DNA from: Bog-113 sp963752695 | GTDB taxonomy: Bacteria; Acidobacteriota; Terriglobia; Bryobacterales; Bryobacteraceae | DNA: 64,000 nt | Assembly (NCBI GenBank): GCA_963752695.1 | Contig: CAVVZB010000001.1 | Location: 930,001 to 994,000, forward strand | Direction of reading: 5' to 3' | Shown: positions 33,063 through 42,894 of the stretch, one piece after another | Numbering within the stretch: position 1 is the first letter of the stretch | How the letters are laid out: every line of letters starts with the position of its first letter | Notes under the pieces: model-generated | Seen by the model: the letters and a program-made list of their open reading frames with translations, nothing else | Told to the model about the DNA's origin: nothing | The model's database searches: none | Made by a program: the position numbers and the translations under genes

Positions 33063-34802
33063 TTACGAATCTTTCTGACTTTTGGCATCACGAGCACCGT
33101 GCATACCTTCGGTTAAAGTAAGCACTTGGTTAGCGTGTACGCTGGCGAGTTTGTCCACTAGACCGCTAGGCCACCGAACCTCGATCGCCGCTGTATTAGA
33201 ATCCTTTAACCCAAAGTGAATCCGAAAGTCGCTCTGAGAGAAATAACTGCCGCCGCTCCTCACTTCGTCCATTTGCGGATGGCCCCCGTCCGGAGTGCAG
33301 ATCACGCGGGCGCCGATCGCCGACCGGTTAGACTTCACGCCAACGAGTTTCAACTTGAGCCAGCGGTTCTTTAACGTGGAATCGCAGCGAAGCAGCTGCG
33401 GAAAGTCGTTCACGCAGTTCACGACCACGTCCAGGTCGCCATCGTTGTCGTAGTCCCCGATCGCGCAACCACGCCCCGGAACCGCTTCCAGAATCCCGGC
33501 ACCCGCCTGTTGGGAAACGTCTTCGAATTTGCCGTTCTGCAGATTGCGGTAGAGCACTTTCCGCTCCCGGTACCCCGACTCGATCGCCGTCTCATTGACC
33601 TCCGGGTAAACGTGACCGTTGCAAGTGAGGATGTCGGGCCACCCATCGTTATCGAAATCCAGGAATGACGCACCCCAGCCGAGGAATCGCGTATTCCTCC
33701 CCAGACCGGACTGAAAAGTCATGTCTTCAAAATTGCCGGAGCCCAGATTGCGGTAAAGCGTCGAAGTGTCCCCCGCGAAATTCGTTTTGAAAATGGCAAG
33801 CCGGCCATCTCCATAGGCGTCCCCCGCGGAGACTCCCATCCCCGCCTGCGTCTTTCCGTCGGGGCCGAACGCAACTCCAGCCTCCACCCCGATATCGGTG
33901 AAGGTTCCGTCGTGGTTGTTCTTCCAAAGAGCAGAAGCGCTCGAATCGTCAGCGACGTAAATGTCGGGCCATCCGTCGTTGTCGAAGTCGCCAACAAGGA
34001 CTCCGAGGCCGTAAGTGCCTTTCTTCTTCAAGATGCCGGATCGCTCCGAAACGTCCTTGAATGTTCCGTCCCCGTTATTGTGAAACAGGATGTCTTTGCC
34101 GCCGTCCAACCCTGGGGGCCCGCAGGCAACCATAATCCCCTTATATAAGCAGGGACCGCTTTCCGGTAGCGGCGCCGTCTTCGGGTCAAAGTCAATATAG
34201 TTGGCGACGTAAAGGTCCAGATGCCCGTCGCGGTCGTAATCGAGAAACGCGCAGCCGGTGTTCCAGCGGGTCAGCTTGGTTTGGGTCCGAGTGGTCACGC
34301 CCGCTTTTTGCGCCACATCGGTGAAGGTTCCGTTTCCGTTGTTGCGCCATAGGGAGCAGTCGCCCCAATAAGTCACAAACAGATCTTCGTGGCCGTCATT
34401 GTTATAGTCGCCTGCGCAAACTCCCTGACCCCACCCAGTCTTGGCGACACCCGCAGCTATGGTCACATCCGTGAACGTGCCGTCCCGATTGTTTTTATAA
34501 AGCCGGCTTACCGGCGCCTTCCCAGGAGCGTAAACCGCTTCAAAACGCGTTCCGTTGACGAAGAATAGGTCAAGCCACCCATCGTTGTCGTAATCGATGA
34601 AAGCCACTCCGCACCCCGTGGTTTCGAGCAGGAATTTATTCTTGCGCTCGGCGCCGAATACCGTCTTTGCATTCAGTCCGGCTGCCCGGCCCACGCTAAC
34701 AAACTCCACCCCCAGTGGAAGCCCGTACATCAATTGATCCAAGGTAAACACCGAGACCGTGGCGGCGATCGATCGGACGAAACAACGGCGGGAAACATTC
34801 AC
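33063..34802 (-). CDS. CRTAC1 family protein (FG-GAP plus ASPIC/UnbV)
   Basis: A 579-residue exported protein. The N-terminus SRRCFVRSIAATVSVFT may be a Tat-like or Sec signal. Between about residues 60 and 470 are FG-GAP/VCBS blades with calcium loops such as DYDNDGWLDLF, DYNNDGHEDLF and DFDNDGWPDI. The end is the ASPIC/UnbV domain (SAIGARVICTPDGG, VRSGGSYFSQSDFRIHFG). The family is common in Acidobacteria and Planctomycetes and is probably a surface propeller of unknown partner. It is divergent from the first seven-haem cytochrome gene. Confidence 0.9.
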   Translation of the reverse strand: MNVSRRCFVRSIAATVSVFTLDQLMYGLPLGVEFVSVGRAAGLNAKTVFGAERKNKFLLETTGCGVAFIDYDNDGWLDLFFVNGTRFEAVYAPGKAPVSRLYKNNRDGTFTDVTIAAGVAKTGWGQGVCAGDYNNDGHEDLFVTYWGDCSLWRNNGNGTFTDVAQKAGVTTRTQTKLTRWNTGCAFLDYDRDGHLDLYVANYIDFDPKTAPLPESGPCLYKGIMVACGPPGLDGGKDILFHNNGDGTFKDVSERSGILKKKGTYGLGVLVGDFDNDGWPDIYVADDSSASALWKNNHDGTFTDIGVEAGVAFGPDGKTQAGMGVSAGDAYGDGRLAIFKTNFAGDTSTLYRNLGSGNFEDMTFQSGLGRNTRFLGWGASFLDFDNDGWPDILTCNGHVYPEVNETAIESGYRERKVLYRNLQNGKFEDVSQQAGAGILEAVPGRGCAIGDYDNDGDLDVVVNCVNDFPQLLRCDSTLKNRWLKLKLVGVKSNRSAIGARVICTPDGGHPQMDEVRSGGSYFSQSDFRIHFGLKDSNTAAIEVRWPSGLVDKLASVHANQVLTLTEGMHGARDAKSQKDS

Positions 34803-34856
34803 AGGCGAAACGTCTATTATCCTCCTCTATAGCGATCCTTGTACTACGATGCGAGT

Positions 34857-35831
34857 GTGACTTCGCGGACGGCTGCGCTCCTATTCGCGTTGTGGGCTCG
34901 TTCAGTGATCGCCGCCCCAACTGCATGTGTGGCCTGCCACCCGGGCGAAGTCCAGGCACATGCCAAGACCGCTCATGCCTCGGCCCTGCTACCGGTGCCC
35001 AAAAGCCTCTTCGCCATTCATCTTCTGGAGGGATCTGCTGCCCGGAAGCCCCTACTTGAAGCGCCCGGAGGATACGCGTTCACCTACCGGAGTGCCTCAA
35101 ACGGGTTGGTTGCCGAAGCACACAAAGATAACCGCTCCGCCGACGGGCTGATCCAATGGGTGTTCGGCTCCGGCAGGCGCGGCCAGACACCGCTGATCGA
35201 AACCGGCGGGCACTATCTGGAGCACCGCGTGAGCTTCTACGCGGAGACCGGACAATATGGCATCACCACCGGCCAGGAAAATGGCATCTCTCGCGATCCA
35301 CTTCATGCCCTGGGAATCCTGCAATCGGACTCCGATCTGAAATCCTGCCTCGGTTGCCACTCCACCGGAACGCTTGCGGATCAATCAAACTTCCAACCGG
35401 GCATTCAGTGCGCGCGCTGCCATGCAGGCGCCGAAGAACATGCTGCGGGGCGGGGAAGACCGGTCAACCCTGGGAAACTCGACCATGTCGCGCAGGTCCA
35501 ACTTTGCGGAACCTGTCATCGCGTCGGCCCGCAGCCCGGGCACGACAATGAAACGTCGAACGTTCGCTTTCAGCCGCTCCGTCTGATGAAAAGCCGCTGT
35601 TATCTAGAAGGCCAGATCGCCTGCACTACCTGCCACGCCGCGCACGTCGACGCTCGCCGGAATGAACCCGCCTACTACAACGCCAAGTGCCAACAATGTC
35701 ATGCCGGCCAGCAGTCCCATATTGCGGCGGTGAAGAGTAACGACTGCATCTCCTGCCACATGCCTCGCCGCCGTCCGCACCCGCTACTCGAATTTACCGA
35801 TCACTTTATTCGCGTAGTGGCCTCGAAATAG
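34857..35831 (+). CDS. Seven-haem c-type cytochrome
   Basis: About 324 residues with seven CxxCH haem sites: CVACH, CLGCH, CARCH, CGTCH, CTTCH, CQQCH and CISCH. The GTG at 34857 gives a signal peptide (TAALLFALWARSVIAA) and is preferred over a TTG at 34839. It ends with DHFIRVV, a motif shared with the cytochrome at 37072. It is periplasmic or outer-membrane associated and moves electrons; the partner is unknown. The TPR gene follows 24 bases later. Confidence 0.88.
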   Translation: MTSRTAALLFALWARSVIAAPTACVACHPGEVQAHAKTAHASALLPVPKSLFAIHLLEGSAARKPLLEAPGGYAFTYRSASNGLVAEAHKDNRSADGLIQWVFGSGRRGQTPLIETGGHYLEHRVSFYAETGQYGITTGQENGISRDPLHALGILQSDSDLKSCLGCHSTGTLADQSNFQPGIQCARCHAGAEEHAAGRGRPVNPGKLDHVAQVQLCGTCHRVGPQPGHDNETSNVRFQPLRLMKSRCYLEGQIACTTCHAAHVDARRNEPAYYNAKCQQCHAGQQSHIAAVKSNDCISCHMPRRRPHPLLEFTDHFIRVVASK

Positions 35832-35855
35832 CCCGGCCATATAATAGAGTTCGAA

Positions 35856-37070
35856 GTGAAGTTTCTGGTTCTGCTCGCCGGAGCGGCTCTCCTGCATGCC
35901 GCCTCGCCTTTATCCAGCGTCCTCAAAACAGCTAACGCACTCAAAACCAAGGGCGACGCTCCCGCTGCTTTGGCGGCATTCGAACAGGCGGCCTCTCTTG
36001 ATCCTCGTTCCGGTTCCATCCAGGATGAAATCGGCTTCTTGTTAGCCGTTCTGAACCGCCGTCCGGAAGCGATCGACCATTTCCAACACGCAATCGCGCT
36101 TGCTCCCGATTTGTCCGTGGCGCACTATCATCTGGGCGTTGCGTATTGGCTCAACGACGATCCCAATCGAGCCATTCCCGAACTCCAGACTGCGGTTAAG
36201 CTTGCCCCGCGCAACTTCGATTTCCGTTTTCAACTGGGTGAAGCCTTCAACGCTACCGACCATTACAAAGAAGCACTGCCGCATTGGAAAGTCGCGACCT
36301 CTCTGGAGCCCGGAAACGCCGCTGCCTGGAATCACCTGGGGTTTGCGCTCCAGAAAACACAGGATTTAGCGGCCGCCGTCGAGGCCTACCAACATGCGGT
36401 CGATCTGCGGCCAACCAACATCGAATACCTTAGTAACCTGGGCACCAACCTCGTCAATACCCGGCGGCCGGACGAAGGCATTGAGCAGTTCCGCAAGATC
36501 CTGGAGAGCGATCCCAATAACGACCTTACCCGTGTGAACATTGGTTTCGCCTACATTGCCAAGGGTCAGCTCGACGACGCGGTGCGTGAACTTCGCCTTG
36601 CCATCGCGCACGACCCTAAGCTAGCCGTGGCCCACTACGATCTCGGCGTCGCGCTGAAAAACAAAGACGATATCGAAGGTGCCAAAGCCGAACTGCAAAA
36701 AGCCGTGGAACTCGAGCCCACACTTGCCGAAGCGCACTATACGCTCGGAATTGCCGCCTGGCAGACCGGGGAGGCCGATCAGGCAGCACACGAAATGCAG
36801 GCGGCCATCGATCTGCGCCCGGATTATGCCGAAGCCTGGTTCATGCTCGGCACAGCGCTTAAGCAAAAGGGCGATCTTCCCGCTGCCGAAGCCGCCTTGC
36901 GCTCGGCCATCCGCCTGAACGCCGAAAACCCCGGCGCCCTGAACCTTTTGGGGCAGATACTTCGGCAGAAAGGCGATGCCGAGGGTAGTAAGCAGGCTTT
37001 TGCCGACGCTGAGCGCATCAAATCCCGAAAGGAAGCGGAACTCGGCAAAATTCTTTCGAAAAAGCCGTGA
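35856..37070 (+). CDS. Secreted TPR-repeat protein
   Basis: A 404-residue protein that starts with GTG and a signal peptide (FLVLLAGAALLHAAS). The rest is about ten tetratricopeptide repeats, each with the A/G-Y-L-G pattern (for example AHYHLGVAYWLNDDPNRAI, AAWNHLGFALQKT). It should be a protein-protein scaffold in the periplasm. It is next to a seven-haem cytochrome of which the fused relative at 37072 carries its own TPRs, so this one probably works with the cytochrome at 34857. Confidence 0.85.
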   Translation: MKFLVLLAGAALLHAASPLSSVLKTANALKTKGDAPAALAAFEQAASLDPRSGSIQDEIGFLLAVLNRRPEAIDHFQHAIALAPDLSVAHYHLGVAYWLNDDPNRAIPELQTAVKLAPRNFDFRFQLGEAFNATDHYKEALPHWKVATSLEPGNAAAWNHLGFALQKTQDLAAAVEAYQHAVDLRPTNIEYLSNLGTNLVNTRRPDEGIEQFRKILESDPNNDLTRVNIGFAYIAKGQLDDAVRELRLAIAHDPKLAVAHYDLGVALKNKDDIEGAKAELQKAVELEPTLAEAHYTLGIAAWQTGEADQAAHEMQAAIDLRPDYAEAWFMLGTALKQKGDLPAAEAALRSAIRLNAENPGALNLLGQILRQKGDAEGSKQAFADAERIKSRKEAELGKILSKKP

Positions 37071-37071
37071 G

Positions 37072-39138
37072 TTACCGGGTAGCTGCAGTCTGGCTGGCCA
37101 CGAACTGCGGATTGAGCGCCTTCGCGAGCGCCAGCGCCTTCCCGGCTTCTTCCGCTTTTCCCTGCTGCTGCAGCACTTGTGCGAGGTTGAAGTACAGTTC
37201 AGCCGATAGCGGATTGACATTTAAACCGCTCCGATAGGCATCGACCGCCCCAGCCGATTGCCCCGACGCAAAAAGTGCGCCCCCAAGGTTTAAGTACGCT
37301 GGCAGCAGATCCGGTTCGATACCGATGGCCCGGCGATACATGTCGATGGCTTCCCCCGGCCGCCCAAGGCTTTCGAGCGCGATTCCCAGGTTGTAGTGCG
37401 CCGCCGGGTCTTCCGGGTACAGGCGTTTAGCCAAGTCTAGGATTCCATAAGCCTGCTGCGCTCTGCCCAACTGCCCTTCCGTCACTCCCAGCAGAATCAT
37501 CGCTCGCAGCAGACCGGGATAAGAGCGCAGGGCCTCCAGATACTTGGTAGCCGCTTCTTCCAGTCGCCCGTTGCCCCGGAGCGTCGACGCCACTTCCGCT
37601 AACTCTCCTGCGCGCCACCGGAAATCGCGGGGCAAGCGTCCGAAAATCACATAGCTTCCCTCGCGCGTGAGAACAGAAGTGATTCCTCCCGGCTGTAAAC
37701 CAGTTACCGCGGCGCGAAGGCCCGCTTCCATTTCAGCGGTTTTCACCTCGCCAAGGTAGCCGCCGTTCGATGCGGAGGGGTCGGTCGAGTACTTCGTGGC
37801 TAGATCGAAGAACGATGCGCCCCGGCGCAGCTGACGATCCAGATCGGCTGCCAGACTTTGGTCTTTAACCGACATGACGCGCAAAAAAACGCGCACTGGG
37901 GTAACCCTCGTTTGCGAAGCGGCTGAACTCGGCGTCCTGCCCCCTGCGGGCTCGTCCACCACGCGGATCCAGTGATCCACCATCTGGAATGGTCCCCGCT
38001 TGCGCTTCGGCATGTGACACCCAATGCACCCGTCCGTCTTGTTCACCGGACACAGCGCGGCGTGTTCTGTCACTGCGGCGCTATGGCAGAGCAGGCACGT
38101 TTCGGTGTAAACCGGCTCATTCGCTTTCGCGTTCCGATGTGGATCGTGACAACTCGTGCAACTCATTCCGGCGCCGCTTTGGATGTAGCACTCAGTGTTT
38201 CGTAGCGCGGTAGCTTGACTGGAAATCAAGAGATCGTCCGGCAGCGGATCGGTCACGTCCATAAAGCCGGAGTGGCAGGTGGCGCACACTTCCACACTAC
38301 GGGCGTTGCCCATTCGCGCCGGGTTCAAGATTCCCTCGCGCGGCTTGCCTTTTCCGACCGCGAGCAGGTGATCCTGGCCAGGACCGTGGCACGTCTCGCA
38401 GTGCACTCCCGGCTCATTGAGTGGCGAAGATTCGGGCGCACCATGACATGCCAAACACTTCTTCTCGAACTTCCCGCTGAGAACCCGGCCTATTCCACTT
38501 TCCAGCGACGCGGGGGTAGATGTCGAGAATCCCGGCGAGAGGACCAGCCGCTTTTCTGTCGCGCTGTGCAGGAATCGGGCTTCGATCAGAGGCGGGCGTG
38601 GTAGATCGATTCCGTCCAGAGTCTTCAGGCGGGCCAGGAAACTGATCCCGTGCCTCTCGCCCCCGACTTCCACTTCCACGGGCAGCGTCTCGGTCGATCG
38701 TCCGGAAAGTCTCGTAACCCAGTCTTTCCCGCCCGAATGCACGGAAACCTGATACCCGTTTCTTCCCTCACTCACCTGCTCCGGCAGCGCGGGCCCCGCC
38801 AAACTACGGTACGTTCGGGCCATATTGCTGGCTTCCTGCGTGTGTGCAATCGACTGATGGCAAGTAGCGCAGCCTGCGGATCCAACAAACGCAGCAGCTG
38901 CCAAGTAGTCCGGACACGTCAGATGAAGCGACCCGCCAATACCGGCAACAAGCCAAAACGCAGTGGATCCGACATGCGCCTTTGTTCGTCTCCAGCAAGG
39001 CGGCCGCCCAACGAAATTTCTCAACCCTGCGCCAAACTGCAAAAATCGCGTTTCCAGAAACCGCGTAACATCGTTTAACAAATGCGCTAAACTGTTCAAA
39101 CTAGGACCAGAAAACACGTTAACAGTATCAGACCCCAT
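37072..39138 (-). CDS. Seven-haem cytochrome fused to parvulin and TPR domains
   Basis: A 688-residue exported protein with three parts. Residues ~90-385 carry seven CxxCH sites (CATCH, CLACH, CETCH, CATCH, CTSCH, CLLCH, CIGCH), ending in DHWIRVV. Residues ~405-515 look like a SurA-type parvulin rotamase domain (VRVFLRVMSVKDQSL, GASFFDLATKYSTDPSAS, GGYLGEV). The rest (to 688) are TPR repeats. The N-terminal start is uncertain; about 70 residues precede a hydrophobic stretch with WLVAGIGGSLHL. It is a paralogue of the 34857 cytochrome and sits tail to tail with the TPR gene. Confidence 0.82.
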   Translation of the reverse strand: MGSDTVNVFSGPSLNSLAHLLNDVTRFLETRFLQFGAGLRNFVGRPPCWRRTKAHVGSTAFWLVAGIGGSLHLTCPDYLAAAAFVGSAGCATCHQSIAHTQEASNMARTYRSLAGPALPEQVSEGRNGYQVSVHSGGKDWVTRLSGRSTETLPVEVEVGGERHGISFLARLKTLDGIDLPRPPLIEARFLHSATEKRLVLSPGFSTSTPASLESGIGRVLSGKFEKKCLACHGAPESSPLNEPGVHCETCHGPGQDHLLAVGKGKPREGILNPARMGNARSVEVCATCHSGFMDVTDPLPDDLLISSQATALRNTECYIQSGAGMSCTSCHDPHRNAKANEPVYTETCLLCHSAAVTEHAALCPVNKTDGCIGCHMPKRKRGPFQMVDHWIRVVDEPAGGRTPSSAASQTRVTPVRVFLRVMSVKDQSLAADLDRQLRRGASFFDLATKYSTDPSASNGGYLGEVKTAEMEAGLRAAVTGLQPGGITSVLTREGSYVIFGRLPRDFRWRAGELAEVASTLRGNGRLEEAATKYLEALRSYPGLLRAMILLGVTEGQLGRAQQAYGILDLAKRLYPEDPAAHYNLGIALESLGRPGEAIDMYRRAIGIEPDLLPAYLNLGGALFASGQSAGAVDAYRSGLNVNPLSAELYFNLAQVLQQQGKAEEAGKALALAKALNPQFVASQTAATR

Positions 39139-39255
39139 TAATACTTGTTCTTTGCATCATTGGAGATACATTATCTAAGGGCTAGAGGTTTGTTCGCAGT
39201 TCTGTAATAGAACCAGGTAATGCAGGTGCCTTGGAGCATCTGCGAAGGAGAAAAA

Positions 39256-42200
39256 TTGTTCCAGGAAAATCGACCCGCCAGCGCGAATTACCGTTCGCTA
39301 CTGGTTGTTTTGTTTGCTATTTGCTTCACGATTCTGTCCGCTTCAAACAGTTTCGCTCAGAACGTTTACGGAAGCATTTTTGGTACCGTAACCGACCCGT
39401 CCGGTAGCGGTGTTCCTAACGCCAAGGTCACCATTGTTGACCAAAACAAGGGCACTATATTCGAGACCACCACCAATGAAACCGGTAACTACACAAAAGG
39501 ACAACTCATTCCAGGGTCCTATAACGTTACCGTCGAGGGTGCCGGTTTTTCGAAAGCTGAATCCAAAGGCATCGTGGTTAACGTCGATGCCGCTCCTCGC
39601 GTTGACATCGCTCTCACTGTTGGAGACGTCACGCAAACCGTCGAGGTAACCAGTGCGGCCCCGGTTCTTCAAGCGGATCGCGCCGACGTCGCCACGACGT
39701 TTTCGACCACCCAGTTGGAAAGCATTCCAAATGCTAACCGTAATTTTCAATCGTTCCAGTTGCTCACCCCCGGCGTTTCCGAGTTGAGCTGGCAGCACGC
39801 CTCCAGTGAAAACCCGCAGGGCAGCGTGCAGTTGAACGTCAACGGGCAGAACTTCAGCGCCACCGGGTACTTACTCGACGGTACCGAAGATCAGTCGCCC
39901 ATCCTCGGCATCATAGCCATCAACCCGAACCTGGATTCGCTCAGCGAAGCCAAGTACGCCAAGCAGGATTATGATGCAGAATTTGGCTACGTCGGCGCGG
40001 GTATGGCCATCGCTTCCACCAAATCCGGAACCAATTCGTTCCACGGAAGCGCGTTCGACTATCTGCGTCTGAATTCCCCGGGCTTTTCCGATTACGCCCG
40101 CAACCCGTTCGTTTCGTCTGAGAACGGTGGCGCCCCGCATGAGACCCGCAACACGTTCGGCGGCTCCATCGGTGGAAAGATCATTAAGGATAAGTTGTTC
40201 TTCTTCGCCGATGCGGAGTTGATTCGTGAGCGCCTGGGGTCTACCGGTCTAAGCACCGTGCCCACGGTTGATGCGCGGAACGGGAACTTCAATAGCTACC
40301 TCGGACCGGTCGTCTCGGGTCAAACTGTGCAGACCACCGAAGGCAACATCGTGCCTGTACAGCAGAACATGATTTTCGACCCTACCACGGGTGATCCGTT
40401 GACCGGCGCCGGTCGAAAAGCCTTTCAGACCAACGGCGTCCTCAACGCCATCCCGACTTCGCGCCTGAGCCCTCAAGCTCTCGCGTTGTTGTCCTATTAC
40501 CCGCTTCCGAATGCTCCCGGTAACCCCGGTCAGGCCTACGCCAACAACTATGCCGGCACGGGCACCTACTCGCTCGATAAGAATCAATGGGATACCCGTA
40601 TTGATTACTTCCAGAGCGATAAAGGATCGTTCTTCGGTCGCTATACCTACGCCAAGTTCAACGTCGCCGCTCCTGGCGTTTTCGGCCTTCTGGCTGGCGG
40701 CACGGCTCTCGATAACACCAACTTCGCCGGCGTCTCCGATGTTCTCGATCAGAGCATTTCCGCCGGTTATACCCGAACCTTCAGCCCGACGCTGGTCGGC
40801 GATTTCCGCTTCGGCTACTTGCGCATCGCGCAGAAAGTCGGCAACCCAGACGTTGGCCAGGCTCTGGCCACCAAGGCAGGCATCCCCGGTCTGAACCTGG
40901 ATAATTTCTACACCTCGGGTCTTCCCGAAGTAGACATCCAGGGTGGTACCAACGAGAGCTCGGTTGGATACGCACTGACCAATAACACGCATTGCAACTG
41001 CCCGTTGACTGAGCAGGAACAGCAATATCAGTTGGTCGGCAACCTCACCAAGACCAACGGCAATCACACCTTTAAGGTCGGAGCGGATCTTCGTTACGCA
41101 CTGAATCTCCGCGTACCGAGCGATAGCCACCGGGCGGGCGAGCTCGGCTTCAACGGCAACTACACCGGCTTCACCCCCGAGGGATCCACCGGAGGCAGCG
41201 CTCAACAGGGAATCGGTTTTGCGACTTTCCTCCTGGGCGATGTGACCAGTTTCGGCCGCTACGTCAGCTCCAGCGTGGATGCTCGCGAGCGCCAGAAGCG
41301 CAACTTCTTTTACGGTCAGGACGAGTGGCGCATTACGCCCAAGCTGCTCATGACCGTCGGTCTCCGTTGGGAACTGATCTGGCCGGAAACGGTCAATAAA
41401 GCCGGAAACGGTGCGCAGTTGAACCTGGCTACCGGCAACGTTGAAGTATTTGGCGTCGGTTACAACAACCTGCACGGCATTCAACGCGTGGAACTCGGTA
41501 ACTTTGCTCCGCGCTTCGGTATCACCTATCAACTTTCGCCCAAAACGGTCGTGCGCGCTGGTTACGGCTGGTCTTATGAGCTAGGAACTTTCGGCTCCAC
41601 TTTCGGCCATAACGTCACCCAGAACATTCCCGTTCTGGCGAACCAAAGCATTTCACAGGGTAGCGGCGTCAATGGCTTCGGAAACGCCGGTGGTAACACC
41701 AGCTTCAACTCCGTATTCAACTTGGCGCAAGGTCCTCCCGCTCCGGCACCGTTTGTCATTAACAACACGACAGGTACTATCCCCCTGCCGGATGGCATCG
41801 ATGCCAAGGTTCGTCCGAGCACCACCAAGTTGGGTCGCGTCATGCAGTACAACTTGACCGTGCAACGGCAGCTCACTAAGGATTTCACCGTTTCCGCCGG
41901 CTTTGTCGGCAATGACGGGCGTCATGTCTTCTTTGGAAACGGTCCGAACTACAACGCCAATCAGGCCGGCTATATCCAGGGAGCTCCCTATTGCGGCGAC
42001 GGCGTTTCCGGCACTTGCAATCCCAGCCAGAACCTCCGCAAGCCGTTTTACAACAAGTACGGATGGACGCAGAACATCGATGCCTATCTCAACGATGGCA
42101 ACGATAGTTACCGGTCCTTCCAGGCCACTGCGGAGCAGCGTTTCTCTCACGGCTACACCGTTCAGGCCAACTACACCTATCAAGTCGTGAAGGGCTACCA

Positions 42201-42831
42201 CGGTGACTCCTACGGAATCCTTTACGATCGAGCCCTGGATTACGGGAATCAGGACTTCTTCCCGCACAACCAGCTGGTCATCGCTCAGAATTACGAAATT
42301 CCGTTCGGCAAAGGCCGGGCTTTCGGCGGAAACTCCAGTCGCGTGTTCGACCTCGTCCTCGGCGGTTGGAATTTGAACGGAACCACCGTGTTCTATAGCG
42401 GCCGCCCGTTCACGCCCAGCTTCGGTAGCGCTGCAGTCTCAGCGCGGCCGGACGTCAGCTACAACAGCCGTCCCAGTGTCGGATCGGGCAACCCATACGC
42501 TTCCGATCAGAACCGCGATCACTGGCTTAACACGCAGACCTCGATTGGTGGTCCGTTCACCGATCCCGGCGCTTACCTGTTCGGTAATTATCCGATCGAT
42601 AGCCTCTACGGCCCGATCTTCATCAACCAGGACATGAGCTTGGCGAAGAAGTTCCAGCTTTCGGAGAATCGCAACATCGAGTTCCGTGGCGAAGCGTATA
42701 ACGTCTTCAACCACACCAACCTCGGTGATCCCAACACGAACGTCACTGGCAGTGGTTCGGGCGTAATCAGCAGCCTGGCGCCTAACTACCTGATGCGCCG
42801 TCTGCAATTCGCCCTGCGTCTGAACTTCTAA
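39256..42831 (+). CDS. Oar-like TonB-dependent outer-membrane receptor
   Basis: About 1191 residues. After a signal peptide (LLVVLFAICFTILSASNSFA) comes a carboxypeptidase-regulatory-like beta domain (NVYGSIFGTVTDPSGSGVP to about residue 125), a plug region, and a large beta-barrel that ends with an aromatic residue, RLQFALRLNF. Such Acidobacteria receptors import or display large substrates. The TTG at 39256 has a perfect GAAGGAG six bases upstream, which favours it over the ATG at 39220. A terminator follows at 42855. Confidence 0.9.
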   Translation: MFQENRPASANYRSLLVVLFAICFTILSASNSFAQNVYGSIFGTVTDPSGSGVPNAKVTIVDQNKGTIFETTTNETGNYTKGQLIPGSYNVTVEGAGFSKAESKGIVVNVDAAPRVDIALTVGDVTQTVEVTSAAPVLQADRADVATTFSTTQLESIPNANRNFQSFQLLTPGVSELSWQHASSENPQGSVQLNVNGQNFSATGYLLDGTEDQSPILGIIAINPNLDSLSEAKYAKQDYDAEFGYVGAGMAIASTKSGTNSFHGSAFDYLRLNSPGFSDYARNPFVSSENGGAPHETRNTFGGSIGGKIIKDKLFFFADAELIRERLGSTGLSTVPTVDARNGNFNSYLGPVVSGQTVQTTEGNIVPVQQNMIFDPTTGDPLTGAGRKAFQTNGVLNAIPTSRLSPQALALLSYYPLPNAPGNPGQAYANNYAGTGTYSLDKNQWDTRIDYFQSDKGSFFGRYTYAKFNVAAPGVFGLLAGGTALDNTNFAGVSDVLDQSISAGYTRTFSPTLVGDFRFGYLRIAQKVGNPDVGQALATKAGIPGLNLDNFYTSGLPEVDIQGGTNESSVGYALTNNTHCNCPLTEQEQQYQLVGNLTKTNGNHTFKVGADLRYALNLRVPSDSHRAGELGFNGNYTGFTPEGSTGGSAQQGIGFATFLLGDVTSFGRYVSSSVDARERQKRNFFYGQDEWRITPKLLMTVGLRWELIWPETVNKAGNGAQLNLATGNVEVFGVGYNNLHGIQRVELGNFAPRFGITYQLSPKTVVRAGYGWSYELGTFGSTFGHNVTQNIPVLANQSISQGSGVNGFGNAGGNTSFNSVFNLAQGPPAPAPFVINNTTGTIPLPDGIDAKVRPSTTKLGRVMQYNLTVQRQLTKDFTVSAGFVGNDGRHVFFGNGPNYNANQAGYIQGAPYCGDGVSGTCNPSQNLRKPFYNKYGWTQNIDAYLNDGNDSYRSFQATAEQRFSHGYTVQANYTYQVVKGYHGDSYGILYDRALDYGNQDFFPHNQLVIAQNYEIPFGKGRAFGGNSSRVFDLVLGGWNLNGTTVFYSGRPFTPSFGSAAVSARPDVSYNSRPSVGSGNPYASDQNRDHWLNTQTSIGGPFTDPGAYLFGNYPIDSLYGPIFINQDMSLAKKFQLSENRNIEFRGEAYNVFNHTNLGDPNTNVTGSGSGVISSLAPNYLMRRLQFALRLNF

Positions 42832-42854
42832 CCTTCAGTCGCTGCGGTACCCTG

Positions 42855-42880
42855 AGGGGGTAGGAAACTACCCCCTTTTT
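42855..42880 (+). terminator. Rho-independent terminator after the TonB receptor
   Basis: AGGGGGTAG and its reverse complement CTACCCCCT form a perfect 9-bp stem around a GAAA tetraloop, followed by TTTT. It lies 23 bases after the receptor stop and 15 bases before the next gene. Confidence 0.93.
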
Positions 42881-42894
42881 CTTTATCTTCATCA

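Noticed and set aside
32858..33121. Small plus-strand gene in the 32.8-33.1 kb gap
   Set aside because: Skewed composition, no ribosome site, overlaps the CRTAC1 end antisense.
40249..41532. Long minus-strand open frame (427 codons) inside the TonB receptor gene
   Set aside because: It lies fully antisense to a well-supported receptor and has a low-complexity Val/Ala/Ile/Glu composition caused by the codon bias of the real strand.
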